Positions 35,327 to 44,584 of a stretch of 46,907 nt of DNA are shown one piece after another; the stretch's first letter is position 1, and each line of letters opens with the position of its first letter. The notes under the pieces are model-generated. The model did not search any database. It had not been told where the DNA came from and saw only the letters and a list, made by a program, of their open reading frames with translations. The DNA is from Gammaproteobacteria bacterium (GTDB lineage: Bacteria > Pseudomonadota > Gammaproteobacteria > Pseudomonadales > Azotimanducaceae). The translations under genes were made by a program, and so were the position numbers. The stretch is taken from the NCBI GenBank assembly GCA_003247835.1, contig QJYB01000072.1, positions 1 through 46,907 of the forward strand. The letters run 5' to 3'.

Positions 35327-35355
35327 TCGCGGCCTTTCACCGTCAGCAGCAGCAG

Positions 35356-35571
35356 ATGCCCAGCGTAAAAGTCAAAGAAAACGAGCCGTTCGATGTCGCC
35401 CTGCGTCGCTTCAAGCGCTCCTGCGAGAAGGCGGGCGTGCTCTCCGAAGTGCGTCGCCGGGAGTTCTACGAGAAGCCGACGGCCGTTCGTAAGCGCAAGG
35501 CCGCAGCGGCAGTGAAGCGGCACCTGAAGAAGCTTCAGCGCGAAGCCCGCCGTTTCGAGAAATCCTACTGA
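35356..35571 (+). CDS. rpsU: 30S ribosomal protein bS21
   Basis: A 71-aa basic protein, the normal length, of the small ribosomal subunit, acting in initiation near the anti-Shine-Dalgarno. Sequence begins [21 protein letters not shown] and ends with the Lys/Arg-rich helices [19 protein letters not shown] chose the ATG at 35356 over an upstream frame extension of 15 codons. No purine-rich Shine-Dalgarno precedes it; the preceding bases are a CAG repeat. First gene of the macromolecular-synthesis operon. Confidence 0.98.
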   Translation: MPSVKVKENEPFDVALRRFKRSCEKAGVLSEVRRREFYEKPTAVRKRKAAAAVKRHLKKLQREARRFEKSY

Positions 35572-35613
35572 TCCGGGAGGCGCCAGCCTCCCACCTGCCC
35601 AAGCCGATTGAAG

Positions 35614-36060
35614 ATGGCCGATCTCAAGGCCCACATCCTCGAAGAAACCAGGACCGCGATGAAAGCCCGTGACAAGGCTCGAGTCGGCGCGCTGCGCATG
35701 ATCAGTGCGGACATTCAGCGCGTGGAGGTCGACGAGCGACGCACACTCTCCGACGACGACGTGCTGGGTGTACTAACCCGGATGCTCAAACAGCGCCGCG
35801 ATGCGCTCAGTCAGTTCGAAGCCGCCGGCCGTGACGACCTGGCGGAGCAGGAACGATTCGAGATCGACGTGATCGAGGGCTTCATGCCGGCTGCCATGTC
35901 GGATGCGGACATCGAATCCCTGGTCGACCGTGTCGTGACCGAGACGGGTGCTGCGGGCATGAAGGATATGGGCCGGGTCATGAGCGCCGTAAAGGCAGCG
36001 GTGACCGGGCGTGCCGACATGGCAGTGGTGAGCGCGAAGGTCAAGGCCCGCCTCGGCTGA
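35614..36060 (+). CDS. yqeY: GatB/YqeY domain protein
   Basis: A 148-aa protein of the YqeY family, whose helical domain resembles the tRNA-binding tail of GatB. Motifs: MADLKAHILEETRTAMKARDKARVGALRMISADIQ, FEIDVIEGFMPAAMSDADIESLV and MKDMGRVMSAVKAAV. Function is not firmly established. Placement between rpsU and dnaG is common in proteobacteria. I used the ATG at 35614 rather than the TTG two codons earlier. Confidence 0.95.
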   Translation: MADLKAHILEETRTAMKARDKARVGALRMISADIQRVEVDERRTLSDDDVLGVLTRMLKQRRDALSQFEAAGRDDLAEQERFEIDVIEGFMPAAMSDADIESLVDRVVTETGAAGMKDMGRVMSAVKAAVTGRADMAVVSAKVKARLG

Positions 36061-36132
36061 CGGGCACAATCACTTACGATCGGTGCTCGCGATCACGCTA
36101 AACTCGGTGTTCGCGGACTTCGACGTCATTCC

Positions 36133-37527
36133 ATGTCTCAGCTGATCCCCGTCATTCTTGCAGGTGGTACCGGTACCCGGCTCTGGCCGTTGTCCCGGGC
36201 GCTGTTTCCCAAGCAGTTTCACGCGCTGTTCTCCGACCGCTCGCTGTTTCAGGACACCCTGGCGCGAGCCCGGCACGTCACCGGGGAGGCGCCGATCATC
36301 GTCTGCAACGAGGAACACCGGTTTCTGGTGGCGGAGCAGTGCAGAGCCCTCGGCATCGAGTGGCGGCGTCTGATACTGGAGCCGGAAGGGCGCAATACGG
36401 CGCCGGCCATCGGCCTCGCGGCGCTGGCTGCGCCAGCTGATGCGACACTGCTCGTCCTGCCGTCCGATCACCTCATCCGGGACGAAACCGCGTTCGGCGA
36501 TGCGGTGCGGGCCGCACACCAAGCAGCGGATCGGGGTGGGCTCGTGACCTTCGGTGTGGTGCCGAGCCATCCTGAGACGGGTTACGGCTATGTGCAGGCG
36601 ACCGGATCCGGTGTTGAGGCGCGACCGGTGGCGGCGTTCGTGGAGAAACCGGACATCGAACGGGCCAGAGAATATGTTGCGTCGGGAGACTACTTCTGGA
36701 ATTCCGGCATGTTCGTCTTCGGCGCGACCACGTACCTCGACGAGCTGCGACGACTGGCGCCGGTCATGACCGGTTGCCTCGAGCAGGCCTACCAGGAAGG
36801 CACCGTCGACCTCGACTTCTTCCGACCGGGAAAGAGCTTCCTGCAGTGCCCGTCGGATTCCGTCGACTACGCGGTCATGGAAAAGACGGACCGGGCCTGG
36901 ACTGTCCCGGCCGCCTTCGACTGGTCGGATGTGGGCAGCTGGTCGGCCATCCTCGCCGCGTCGGAGCGTGATCAGCGGGGTAACCACATCCGGGGTGACG
37001 TGGTCTCCGTGGACACCCAGGGCTCCTACCTGCAGGCGGACCACCGTCTGCTCGGCGCCATCGGTGTGGAAAACCTGATCGTGGTGGAAACCGCCGACGC
37101 CGTACTGGTTGCAGCCAGGGACCGGGTCCAGGACGTAAAAGACCTGGTGGAACGGCTGAAGGTGGATGATCGTGACGAGTACGTCAGTCACCGGGAGGTG
37201 TTCCGTCCCTGGGGCAGCTACGAAGGGGTGGAGCACGGAGATCGTTATCAGGTGAAGCGCATCCGTGTGAAGCCCGGTGAGCGGTTGTCCCTGCAGATGC
37301 ACCACCATCGCGCCGAGCACTGGATCGTTGTTCGCGGCACGGCGGAGGTCACCCGGGGCGAGGACATCTTCATGCTGGCCGAAAACGAGAGCACCTATAT
37401 TCCACTGGGCACCACGCACCGGCTGGCCAATCCCGGACGACTGCCGTTGGAACTGATCGAGGTGCAGGTGGGCGCCTATCTGGGTGAGGACGACATCGTG
37501 AGGTTTGAAGACGTGTACGGCCGCTGA
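36133..37527 (+). CDS. manC: Mannose-1-phosphate guanylyltransferase/mannose-6-phosphate isomerase
   Basis: A 464-aa bifunctional type II PMI/GMP, supplying GDP-mannose for polysaccharides. The N-terminal nucleotidyltransferase domain (about 1-280) has ILAGGTGTRLWPLSRALFPKQF and FVEKPD. The C-terminal cupin isomerase domain shows FRPWGSYEGVEHGDRYQVKRI and MHHHRAEHWIVVRGTAEV. It sits between yqeY and dnaG, where macromolecular-synthesis operons normally continue straight to dnaG. Its stop codon lies within the first hairpin of the downstream repeat array. No other polysaccharide genes are visible nearby. Confidence 0.93.
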   Translation: MSQLIPVILAGGTGTRLWPLSRALFPKQFHALFSDRSLFQDTLARARHVTGEAPIIVCNEEHRFLVAEQCRALGIEWRRLILEPEGRNTAPAIGLAALAAPADATLLVLPSDHLIRDETAFGDAVRAAHQAADRGGLVTFGVVPSHPETGYGYVQATGSGVEARPVAAFVEKPDIERAREYVASGDYFWNSGMFVFGATTYLDELRRLAPVMTGCLEQAYQEGTVDLDFFRPGKSFLQCPSDSVDYAVMEKTDRAWTVPAAFDWSDVGSWSAILAASERDQRGNHIRGDVVSVDTQGSYLQADHRLLGAIGVENLIVVETADAVLVAARDRVQDVKDLVERLKVDDRDEYVSHREVFRPWGSYEGVEHGDRYQVKRIRVKPGERLSLQMHHHRAEHWIVVRGTAEVTRGEDIFMLAENESTYIPLGTTHRLANPGRLPLELIEVQVGAYLGEDDIVRFEDVYGR

Positions 37528-37596
37528 AAGCGGCCGTACGTAACGAGTTTGGCGAAGCCAAACTCGCGTGTACCCGGCCGCTGAAAGCGGCCGTAC
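37515..37596. repeat. Array of three GAA-loop hairpins after manC
   Basis: Three consecutive hairpins share a GAA loop: stem 37515-37525 with 37529-37539 (11 bp perfect), stem 37544-37553 with 37557-37566 (10 bp perfect), and stem 37575-37582 with 37586-37593 (8 bp, extended by GTA/TAC over a CC bulge). The first and third share an exact 22-bp direct repeat (37518-37539 and 37575-37596, spaced 57 bp). The manC stop TGA is at 37525-37527 inside the first hairpin. No T-run follows. It resembles REP/BIME-type repeated hairpin DNA, but no known family is recognised. Confidence 0.65.
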
Positions 37597-37638
37597 CTGG
37601 ATCGAAGCCGGGTCGCGGGTCTGTGATAACTTAGCCTG

Positions 37639-39396
37639 ATGGCGGGCCGCATCCCTCAGTCCTTCATCAATGATCTGCTGGCGAGAACCGATATCGTCGA
37701 CGTGATCGACGCCCGGGTGCCGCTCAAGAAGGCCGGCCGGGACTACAAGGCGCGCTGTCCGTTTCACGAGGAAAAAACGCCGTCCTTCCACGTCGTTCCC
37801 GACAAGCAGTTCTACCACTGCTTCGGCTGCCAGGCTTCCGGCACCGCGCTGACGTTCCTCATGGAGTACGACGGGCTGGAGTTCGTCGAGGCGGTGGAGA
37901 CGCTGGCCAGGCTGGCCGGTGTGGAAGTGCCGCGGGAGGCGGACCGTGGCGGACCATCCGGCGGTGACCAGTCGCGTCTCTATGACGTGCTGGCCAGAGC
38001 GGAGAGGTTCTATCGGAGCCGGTTGAAGACCTCGTCTGCTGCCGTGGCATATCTGAAGGCGCGGGGACTGACAGGTGTCGTTGCGCGCGACTTCGCCATC
38101 GGCTACGCGCCGGACGGATGGCATACGATCCAGGAAGCTTTCAGCGCCGACAAGGAGGTCAGGGAAGCGGACCTGCTGGCTGCCGGTCTGCTCACCCGTA
38201 ACGAGAAAGGCAACGTCTACGACCGCTTCCGTGACCGAATCATGTTCCCCATTCGTGACACACGGGGGCGGGTGATCGGTTTCGGCGGCCGTGTCATGGG
38301 CGACGCGGATGGGCCGAAATACCTGAACAGTCCCGAGACGCCCGTGTTCCACAAGGGCCGGGAGCTGTACGGGCTGTTCGAGGCGCGCAACGCGCTGCGT
38401 CGAATCGACCAGCTCATCGTGGTCGAGGGCTACATGGACGTGGTGGCGCTATCTCAAGCGGGTGTGGCGAACGCGGTGGCGAGCCTCGGCACCTCGGCGA
38501 CGGCGGAGCACTTCCAGAAGCTCTATCGCTACTGCGAGGAGGTGGTCTGCTGTTTCGACGGCGATGCCGCAGGGCGTCGTGCGGCCTGGAAGGCGCTCGA
38601 GAACGCATTGCCGACACTCACCGACGGCCGCCAGCTGAAATTCATGTTCCTGCCGGAAGGTGAAGATCCGGACAGCCTGGTGCGTCGGGAAGGTAAAAAA
38701 GCGTTCCGGAATAGGATCGGTCAGGCGCTGCCGGCCATCGAGTATCTGTTCTCGGAGCTCGGTTCCGGCCTGGATCTTCGCCAGCTGGATGGTCAGGCTC
38801 GGCTGGCCAGCCTGGTCATGCCCCACATCGAAAAGGTGCCGCAGGGCGTGCTCAAGCAGCTGATGAAGAACCGGCTGACCCAGCTCACCGGGTTGTCGGC
38901 TGACGCGGCCGAAGGGAAGATCCGTACGGCGGCGAAGCGCGTTCAGAGCGCATCGGTCGAGCTGCTGACACCCCTGACAAGGCGGTTGCTGAGTGGTCTG
39001 CTCAGGGTTCCGGAAGCGCTGCAGACCCTGCCGGCGGAGCTGAGAGTGGAAGTGGTGCGCCATGCGGACCATGACATTTTCGCGGAAATTGTCAAATATA
39101 TAGATGAAAATCCAGATACGGATCGGAGCGAGCTGGTTGGCCGCTGGGCAGGCCAGCCGGTCGGCGCGGAACTCGCGAGGCTTGCCGATGCGCCGCACTC
39201 ACTGCCGGAATCCGCGGTTGCCCAGGAGCTGAGAGACGGTCTCGAGAGCTATGTGTCGGGCAAGGCGAGGGAGGCGAGGCAACGCGCACTCAAGGACCTG
39301 AAGGAGTCGCCGAGCGCCGAAAAACTGAGGGCCCTTCAGTCGTTGCGCCCGTCTTCGCCGCACTCCGTGCCGGAAGCCGGGTCTAACTCTGACTGA
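37639..39396 (+). CDS. dnaG: DNA primase
   Basis: Makes RNA primers at the replication fork. The 585-aa protein has the CHC2-type zinc finger (C40, H43, C61, C64), a catalytic TOPRIM core (IDQLIVVEGYMDVVALSQAG with the acidic VVCCFDGDAAGRRAAWKAL), and a C-terminal DnaB-binding region. The RNA polymerase-like core motifs YLNSPETPVFHKGRELYGL are clear. Weak Shine-Dalgarno. It follows the GAA-hairpin array and precedes rpoD. Confidence 0.97.
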   Translation: MAGRIPQSFINDLLARTDIVDVIDARVPLKKAGRDYKARCPFHEEKTPSFHVVPDKQFYHCFGCQASGTALTFLMEYDGLEFVEAVETLARLAGVEVPREADRGGPSGGDQSRLYDVLARAERFYRSRLKTSSAAVAYLKARGLTGVVARDFAIGYAPDGWHTIQEAFSADKEVREADLLAAGLLTRNEKGNVYDRFRDRIMFPIRDTRGRVIGFGGRVMGDADGPKYLNSPETPVFHKGRELYGLFEARNALRRIDQLIVVEGYMDVVALSQAGVANAVASLGTSATAEHFQKLYRYCEEVVCCFDGDAAGRRAAWKALENALPTLTDGRQLKFMFLPEGEDPDSLVRREGKKAFRNRIGQALPAIEYLFSELGSGLDLRQLDGQARLASLVMPHIEKVPQGVLKQLMKNRLTQLTGLSADAAEGKIRTAAKRVQSASVELLTPLTRRLLSGLLRVPEALQTLPAELRVEVVRHADHDIFAEIVKYIDENPDTDRSELVGRWAGQPVGAELARLADAPHSLPESAVAQELRDGLESYVSGKAREARQRALKDLKESPSAEKLRALQSLRPSSPHSVPEAGSNSD

Positions 39397-39415
39397 GGGC
39401 GCTTGGAAATCGACT

Positions 39416-39444
39416 TTGTAGTCTCCATATCCCGTGAGTATAAT
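39416..39444 (+). promoter_or_regulatory. Sigma70 promoter of rpoD
   Basis: TATAAT (39439-39444) is an exact -10 hexamer, preceded after 17 bp by TTGTAG (39416-39421), a weak -35 with three of six matches. It lies 19 bp after the dnaG stop and about 195 bp upstream of rpoD, so rpoD has its own promoter. The remaining leader is unannotated; a GCCTG/CAGGC hairpin near 39467 and a T7 run near 39491-39497 are present, but no conventional terminator stem sits directly before the run. Confidence 0.65.
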
Positions 39445-39639
39445 CGCCCGTTTGTCCGGGCCTGGGTGGGGCAGGCTTGAGGCTACGCGCTGTTTTTTTG
39501 ACTGTTTACTTGTGGTGCTGAATAACTGGGGACGATGGACACGTCCGCTGGGGGCTGGCCAGCCAGCGCCCGTGGTTGTGCGTAGTACGGCCGTTCGGGG
39601 CGGTTTGCACAGGCAGGTAGACACAGACACAGAGGGTCT

Positions 39640-41466
39640 ATGAGCAACGAAATCCAACAGCAGGAATCTCGACTGAAGGAACTCATCGCCAAAGGCAAGG
39701 AGCAGGGTTACATCACCTACTCCGAGGTCAACGACCATTTGCCTGACGACATCAGCGATCCGGATCAGATCGAAGACATCATCAGGATGATCAACGATAT
39801 GGGGATCACCGTTTACGAGACGGCCCCGGACACGGACGAACTGCTGAATGCCGGTGAGAACACTGCAGACGAGATTGCAGCCGAGGAGGCCGCCGCGGCA
39901 CTGGCCGCTGTGGAAACGGAGGCCGGTCGCACAACGGATCCGGTCCGTATGTACATGCGCGAAATGGGTACCGTCGAGCTGCTGACCCGGGAAGGCGAGA
40001 TCGCCATCGCCAAGCGGATCGAGGAAGGCATTCGAGATACCCTGACGGCACTCGCCTACTATCCCGGTGCGGTGGAGTACCTGCTCGAGACCTACGCGGA
40101 GGTCACCAAGGAAGGCAAGCTCGGGGATCTGCTCGTCGGCTATCTGGATCCCACCGACGACGTGCCCCAGGCACAACAGGTCCAACCGGGCCAGAGCGAC
40201 GATGACGATTCCGACGACGAGGAAGAGGACAAGGGTCCCGATCCCGTCGAGGCGAAGAAGCGATTCACAGCGCTCAAGCGCCAGTACAACAAGACTCAGA
40301 AAGTCATCAAGGAAAAAGGCCGCTCCCACAAGGACGCCCAGGCGCAGCTGGAGAAGCTGGGTGAGGTCTACTCGCCCTTCAAGCTCGTGCCGCGCCATTT
40401 CGACGAGATGGTGGAGATGGCCCGCAACGGTCTCGATCGTGTGCGCCGTCAGGAACGCATCATCATGAACGCTTGCGTGAGGACTTGCGGCGTTCCGCGG
40501 GACGTGTTCCGCAAGGCGTATCTCGGCAACGAGACGAGCGTGGCGTGGGTCAACCGTCTGATCAAGCAGAAGAAGGATTATTCATCCGCCCTGGATGTGC
40601 ACAAGGATGAAGTCATCCGGGCGCAGAAGAAGCTCAAGTCGGTGTGCATGGAGACCGGCCTGACGGTTGGCGACATCAAGGACATCAACCGCCGCATGTC
40701 TCTCGGTGAAGCGAAAGCACGCCGGGCAAAGAAGGACATGGTCGAAGCCAACCTGCGCCTGGTGATCTCCATTGCCAAGAAATACACGAATCGCGGCCTG
40801 CAGTTCCTGGATCTGATTCAGGAAGGCAATATCGGCCTGATGAAGGCCGTGGACAAATTCGAGTACCGGCGTGGTTACAAGTTCTCCACGTACGCGACGT
40901 GGTGGATTCGTCAGGCCATCACCCGCTCCATCGCAGATCAGGCGCGAACCATCCGGATACCCGTGCACATGATCGAGACCATCAACAAGCTCAATCGGGT
41001 GTCCCGGCAGATGCTGCAGGAGATGGGTCGGGAGCCCACACCTGAAGAGCTCGGCGAGCGTATGGACATGCCCGAAGACAAGGTGCGTCGGGTACTGAAA
41101 ATTGCGAAAGAACCGATATCCATGGAGACACCGATCGGTGATGATGAGGACTCCCACCTGGGTGATTTCATCGAAGACATCACCATTGGTTCGCCGGTTG
41201 AATTGGCAACTGGCGAAGGTCTCAAGGAAGCGACCCGGGAGGTACTGGGCGGTCTGACCGCGCGGGAAGCGAAGGTGCTACGCATGCGCTTCGGCATCGA
41301 CATGAACACGGACCACACGCTCGAAGAGGTCGGCAAACAGTTCGACGTCACCCGCGAGCGGATCCGGCAGATCGAAGCCAAGGCGTTGCGCAAACTCCGG
41401 CACCCGAGCCGGTCAGAACACTTGAGAAGTTTTCTTGACGAATGGCTGGATGGTGGGCGCTCTTAG
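39640..41466 (+). CDS. rpoD: Primary sigma factor sigma70
   Basis: Housekeeping sigma factor. The 608-aa product has region 1.1 at the N-terminus, region 1.2 ([23 protein letters not shown]), an acidic non-conserved insertion with [13 protein letters not shown] around residues 187-200, region 2 ([21 protein letters not shown]), region 3, and region 4.2 ([32 protein letters not shown]). It is the last gene of the macromolecular-synthesis block and has its own promoter. Confidence 0.99.
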   Translation: MSNEIQQQESRLKELIAKGKEQGYITYSEVNDHLPDDISDPDQIEDIIRMINDMGITVYETAPDTDELLNAGENTADEIAAEEAAAALAAVETEAGRTTDPVRMYMREMGTVELLTREGEIAIAKRIEEGIRDTLTALAYYPGAVEYLLETYAEVTKEGKLGDLLVGYLDPTDDVPQAQQVQPGQSDDDDSDDEEEDKGPDPVEAKKRFTALKRQYNKTQKVIKEKGRSHKDAQAQLEKLGEVYSPFKLVPRHFDEMVEMARNGLDRVRRQERIIMNACVRTCGVPRDVFRKAYLGNETSVAWVNRLIKQKKDYSSALDVHKDEVIRAQKKLKSVCMETGLTVGDIKDINRRMSLGEAKARRAKKDMVEANLRLVISIAKKYTNRGLQFLDLIQEGNIGLMKAVDKFEYRRGYKFSTYATWWIRQAITRSIADQARTIRIPVHMIETINKLNRVSRQMLQEMGREPTPEELGERMDMPEDKVRRVLKIAKEPISMETPIGDDEDSHLGDFIEDITIGSPVELATGEGLKEATREVLGGLTAREAKVLRMRFGIDMNTDHTLEEVGKQFDVTRERIRQIEAKALRKLRHPSRSEHLRSFLDEWLDGGRS

Positions 41467-41616
41467 GTCACAAAATGAATCAATATTGAAACACAATGGA
41501 GTTTTAATTGATTTCTGATGTGGTTTAATAGCCCGGTTTTTGGCCGCCAAAGAGCGGGCGGTCACCGTGGAAAACAATAACTATAACAACAACTAAACAA
41601 CTGAAGTGACGAGACT
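41467..41616 (+). promoter_or_regulatory. AT-rich promoter region of the sphingolipid operon
   Basis: A 150-bp gap of conspicuously low GC in a GC-rich genome. TTTAAT (around 41524) is a good -10 match; the -35 is not clear. A CCGCC/GGCGG hairpin follows near 41543-41562. The 5' UTR ends in an A/C-rich stretch (repeated AAC units, about 41573-41603) directly before the ligase ATG. No rho-independent terminator for rpoD is evident, so read-through is possible. Confidence 0.4.
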
Positions 41617-43350
41617 ATGAACTCGACACCTTACAAGGTCGAACCCCAGAGTAAGTATGCAAGTCTCGCCGCGGCCCTCGATGCCGCGGCGGACGGTCAG
41701 ACCGGCTACAACTTCTACAATGCCAAGGGCGAGCTGGAGCACCAGCTGCCCTACAGCGTGCTGCGGGAAGAGGCCATGGTGCTGGCGCGCAAGCTTGCTT
41801 CGCTCGAGCTGCCGCGCGGCGCGCGGATGGCGATCGTCGCGGATACGCACCCGCTCTTTCATCGTTACTTCTTTGCCTGCCAGTATGCGGGCCTGATTCC
41901 TGTACCCGTACCTGCAGCGCTGCAGCTCGGCGGCAGTGAAGCGTACATCCGGCAACTGCGTCTGCTCCTGCAGAGCTGCACGGCTTCGGTGGCCGTTGCG
42001 CCGCCGAGCTTCGTTGATTTTCTGCATGAAGCCGGTGCTGGCCTCGATCTGGCCGTGTGCGGTGGCAGCGAGCTCTTCGAGCGTCTGCCGGAATGCAGCA
42101 GAACGCTGGAGCCGCTGGACACCGGTGAGCCGGCCTATCTTCAGTACACGTCCGGCAGTACCCGATTCCCGCGCGGTGTGGAGATGACCCAGGAAGCGGT
42201 CATGAACAACCTGCGGGAAATCTGTGACATCGGCGTTCAGGTCACGGACGAGGACCGCCTCGTATCGTGGCTGCCTTTCTATCACGACATGGGCCTTGTG
42301 GCCTTCGTGCTGGGCGCGCTGTACAGCCAGCTGTCCGTGGACTATCTCAGCCCGCGGACGTTCGCGATGAGGCCACGGCTGTGGCTCAAGATCATCAGTG
42401 ACAATCGCGGCACGGTGTCTTCGAGCCCGCCGACCGGGTATGCGCTGTGCGCAACCCGCCTGCGGGAGGCGGACCAGCAGCGATACGATCTTTCGAGCTG
42501 GCGGGTCGCCTGCGTCGGTGCCGAGCGGATACACCCGGAGCAGCTGCGCAGGTTTGCCAAGCTGCTCGAGCCGGTAGGCTTCAATCCGAAGGCTTTCGTT
42601 GCCTGTTACGGCATGGCGGAGTGTGGTCTCGGCATCAGCTTTGCGCCGCTCGGCGAAGGCATGCACATCGATCGAGTCGGTAAGGATCTGATGATCGAAA
42701 CCGGCCGTGCCGAACCGGCTGACGAAGACTATCTGGAACTCGTGGATTGCGGAGCACCGCTGCCGAGCTACGAGACCAAGGTATGCGACGACGAGGGCAA
42801 TCCGCTTCCGGAGCGCCAGTGTGGCCGCATCTGCGTGCGTGGCCCCAACGTCATGCGCGGCTATTTCAACGACCCGGAAACCACCCGCGAGGTGCTGACC
42901 GAGGATGGCTGGCTGGATACCGGTGACATCGGCTACCGGATCGGCGACCACATCGTCATCACGGCCCGTCGCAAGGACGTGATCATCGTCAACGGTCGCA
43001 ACCTCTGGCCGCAGGATCTCGAGCATCTGGCGGAAACCACCCCGGGTGTGCGCATGGGCGATACTTCCGCCTTTTCTGTCACCCGCCCGTCCGGCGAAGA
43101 GCTGGCCGTGCTGGTGGTCGAGTCGCGCAAACCGCAGCCCGAACTGGCCAGTACGCTGGCCGGGCTCATGCGCTCGCATTTCGGCGTCACACCGTACATC
43201 GACATGGTGCCGCCGCGCACCCTGCCGCGTACGTCGTCGGGTAAGCTTTCCCGTTCGAGAGCTTGTGCGGACTTCATCGCGCGGATGACGTGGGATGCGG
43301 ACGGACAGCCCGTGCCGATCGGGGATGACCGCCAAGAGGCGAATGCCTGA
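41617..43350 (+). CDS. FAAL-type fatty acyl-AMP ligase/acyl-ACP synthetase
   Basis: A 577-aa ANL-superfamily enzyme that should activate a fatty acid with ATP and load it on the ACP encoded two genes downstream. Motifs: YTSGSTRFPRGV (P-loop), WLPFYHDMGL, CYGMAECGLG, DTGDIGY and the C-terminal TSSGKLSR with catalytic lysine (about 543). WLPFYHDMGL and the overall pattern match fatty acyl-AMP ligases of the FadD32 type rather than CoA ligases. It starts the operon ligase-reductase-ACP-SPT-phosphotransferase. By context with the serine-palmitoyltransferase gene it is the acyl-ACP synthetase of ceramide synthesis. Confidence 0.9.
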   Translation: MNSTPYKVEPQSKYASLAAALDAAADGQTGYNFYNAKGELEHQLPYSVLREEAMVLARKLASLELPRGARMAIVADTHPLFHRYFFACQYAGLIPVPVPAALQLGGSEAYIRQLRLLLQSCTASVAVAPPSFVDFLHEAGAGLDLAVCGGSELFERLPECSRTLEPLDTGEPAYLQYTSGSTRFPRGVEMTQEAVMNNLREICDIGVQVTDEDRLVSWLPFYHDMGLVAFVLGALYSQLSVDYLSPRTFAMRPRLWLKIISDNRGTVSSSPPTGYALCATRLREADQQRYDLSSWRVACVGAERIHPEQLRRFAKLLEPVGFNPKAFVACYGMAECGLGISFAPLGEGMHIDRVGKDLMIETGRAEPADEDYLELVDCGAPLPSYETKVCDDEGNPLPERQCGRICVRGPNVMRGYFNDPETTREVLTEDGWLDTGDIGYRIGDHIVITARRKDVIIVNGRNLWPQDLEHLAETTPGVRMGDTSAFSVTRPSGEELAVLVVESRKPQPELASTLAGLMRSHFGVTPYIDMVPPRTLPRTSSGKLSRSRACADFIARMTWDADGQPVPIGDDRQEANA

Positions 43351-44305
43351 CGCCCGACCGAACCCGGCTCGGCTATCGAAAGGCAGCATTCTCCTAACCG
43401 GCGCGACCGGTTTCATCGGTCGGAGAATTCAAGCCAGGCTACTGAGCAACGGCTGGCAGGTCAGGGTGCTGGCACGATCGTCGTCCGACCGGCTTGGTCA
43501 TCTCGATCCTGCTGCGAAGATCGTTCACGGTTCCCTCACTGACACGGCTGCGCTGCGCCGTGGACTGGCCGGGACCGTCGCCGTCATCAACTGCGCCGGT
43601 ACGGTTCGAGGTTCGAGCTTCGAGGACTTCGAGACTGCCAATGTCAGCGGTGTGCGCGCGCTGTGCGACGCCATGCAGGCATTGAGTACGCCGCCGGCGC
43701 TGCTGCACCTGTCGTCGCTGGCTGCCGAAGCCCCGGAACTTTCGCACTACGCCCGGTCGAAGCGGGAAGGCGAGCGGGTTCTCGCTGCGCACGACAGCCT
43801 GCGCTGGACGGTACTTCGTCCTCCTGCGGTGTACGGCCCCGGCGACACGGAAATGCGGCCGGCGCTGGCCTGGGCGCGGCGCGGGTTCGTACCCGTTCCC
43901 GGCGGTGATCCGAACCAGCGATTGTCCCTGCTGCATGTGGACGATCTGGTGGAGGCGGTCTGCGCCTGGTTGGAGGCGCCAGAGGTTCATCTGCACCAGG
44001 TCTACAGTCTCGATGACGGCAAGGCCGAAGGTTACGACTGGTACGAGCTGGCTGCCGCGGCAAGCGCCGGTTCGGGCCGTCGCCCTATCATTATCCGGTT
44101 GCCAGGCGGACTTCTGAGTGCAGTGGCCTGGATCAACGAATCCCTGGCTCGACTGACCGGCAGAGCCGTGATGCTCTCCCGGGGTAAGGTACGCGAACTG
44201 ACGCGCGCGCGGTGGGTCGCCGACAGCTCGTCGTTTCAGCGCGCCAGCGGCTGGCACCCTTCAATCCCGCTTGCCCAAGGCGTGAGCGGCCTGTTTGAAT
44301 CGTAA
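43343..44305 (+). CDS. NAD-dependent epimerase-family reductase, probable ceramide reductase
   Basis: A Rossmann short-chain protein of about 320 aa. The nucleotide-binding motif is LLTGATGFIGRRI, and the YxxxK pair is in HYARSKREGERV. A matching Caulobacter sphingolipid gene (CerR) belongs to this extended-SDR family and reduces the oxidised ceramide or 3-keto intermediate. I assign that role from operon context, so the substrate is inferred. The start at 43343 has AGAGG upstream and overlaps the ligase stop by eight bases; the ATG at 43325 is possible. Known order of steps (acylation before reduction) is from other bacteria, not visible here. Confidence 0.82.
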   Translation: MPDARPNPARLSKGSILLTGATGFIGRRIQARLLSNGWQVRVLARSSSDRLGHLDPAAKIVHGSLTDTAALRRGLAGTVAVINCAGTVRGSSFEDFETANVSGVRALCDAMQALSTPPALLHLSSLAAEAPELSHYARSKREGERVLAAHDSLRWTVLRPPAVYGPGDTEMRPALAWARRGFVPVPGGDPNQRLSLLHVDDLVEAVCAWLEAPEVHLHQVYSLDDGKAEGYDWYELAAAASAGSGRRPIIIRLPGGLLSAVAWINESLARLTGRAVMLSRGKVRELTRARWVADSSSFQRASGWHPSIPLAQGVSGLFES

Positions 44306-44334
44306 CCTGACCTCATTGGATCGGAGTGAACTCC

Positions 44335-44571
44335 ATGACCGAGACAGAATCCCAGCTGTGTCAGCTGTTGAGAACGGCGCTGGATAAGGAGTTCACTGGT
44401 CTCGACGCGACGACGGATCTGGTGGACGACCTCGATCTGGAATCCATCCAGGTGATGGACTTCATCGCCGAGGTGGAAGATCACTTCGACATCCTCATCG
44501 AGGTGGACCGGCTCGCTTCGATCCGGACGCTCGGCGAGCTGGCGCAGCTGGTTGACGAAGAAACAGGTTGA
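44335..44571 (+). CDS. Acyl carrier protein of the sphingolipid operon
   Basis: A 78-aa acidic ACP. The phosphopantetheine site is the serine in DLDLESIQVMD (Ser37), reading LES in place of the usual DSL. The helix II pattern VMDFIAEVEDHFDILIE is typical. It should carry the fatty acyl group from the upstream ligase to the serine-palmitoyltransferase. The ATG at 44335 is preceded by GGAG eight bases upstream; a GTG at 44326 would add three residues. Spacing is 29 bp after the reductase and 13 bp before the SPT start. Confidence 0.92.
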   Translation: MTETESQLCQLLRTALDKEFTGLDATTDLVDDLDLESIQVMDFIAEVEDHFDILIEVDRLASIRTLGELAQLVDEETG

Positions 44572-44584
44572 AGGAGTCGAGCGG

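Noticed and set aside
37515-37596. CRISPR array after manC
   Set aside because: Only two copies of the 22-bp repeat with palindromic character and no set of equal-length spacers; it does not have the repeat-spacer structure.
36070-38352. Long minus-strand open frame of 760 codons
   Set aside because: It lies entirely opposite manC and the first part of dnaG, which have clear family motifs; the minus product has no recognisable domain. GC-rich codon bias produces long antisense frames.
41540-41565. rho-independent terminator after rpoD
   Set aside because: The CCGCC/GGCGG stem is preceded, not followed, by the T-run on the plus strand, so it does not fit an intrinsic terminator for rpoD.
41593-43416. 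Long minus-strand open frame of 607 codons opposite the acyl-AMP ligase
   Set aside because: The plus strand carries all the expected ligase motifs, so the minus frame is a shadow.
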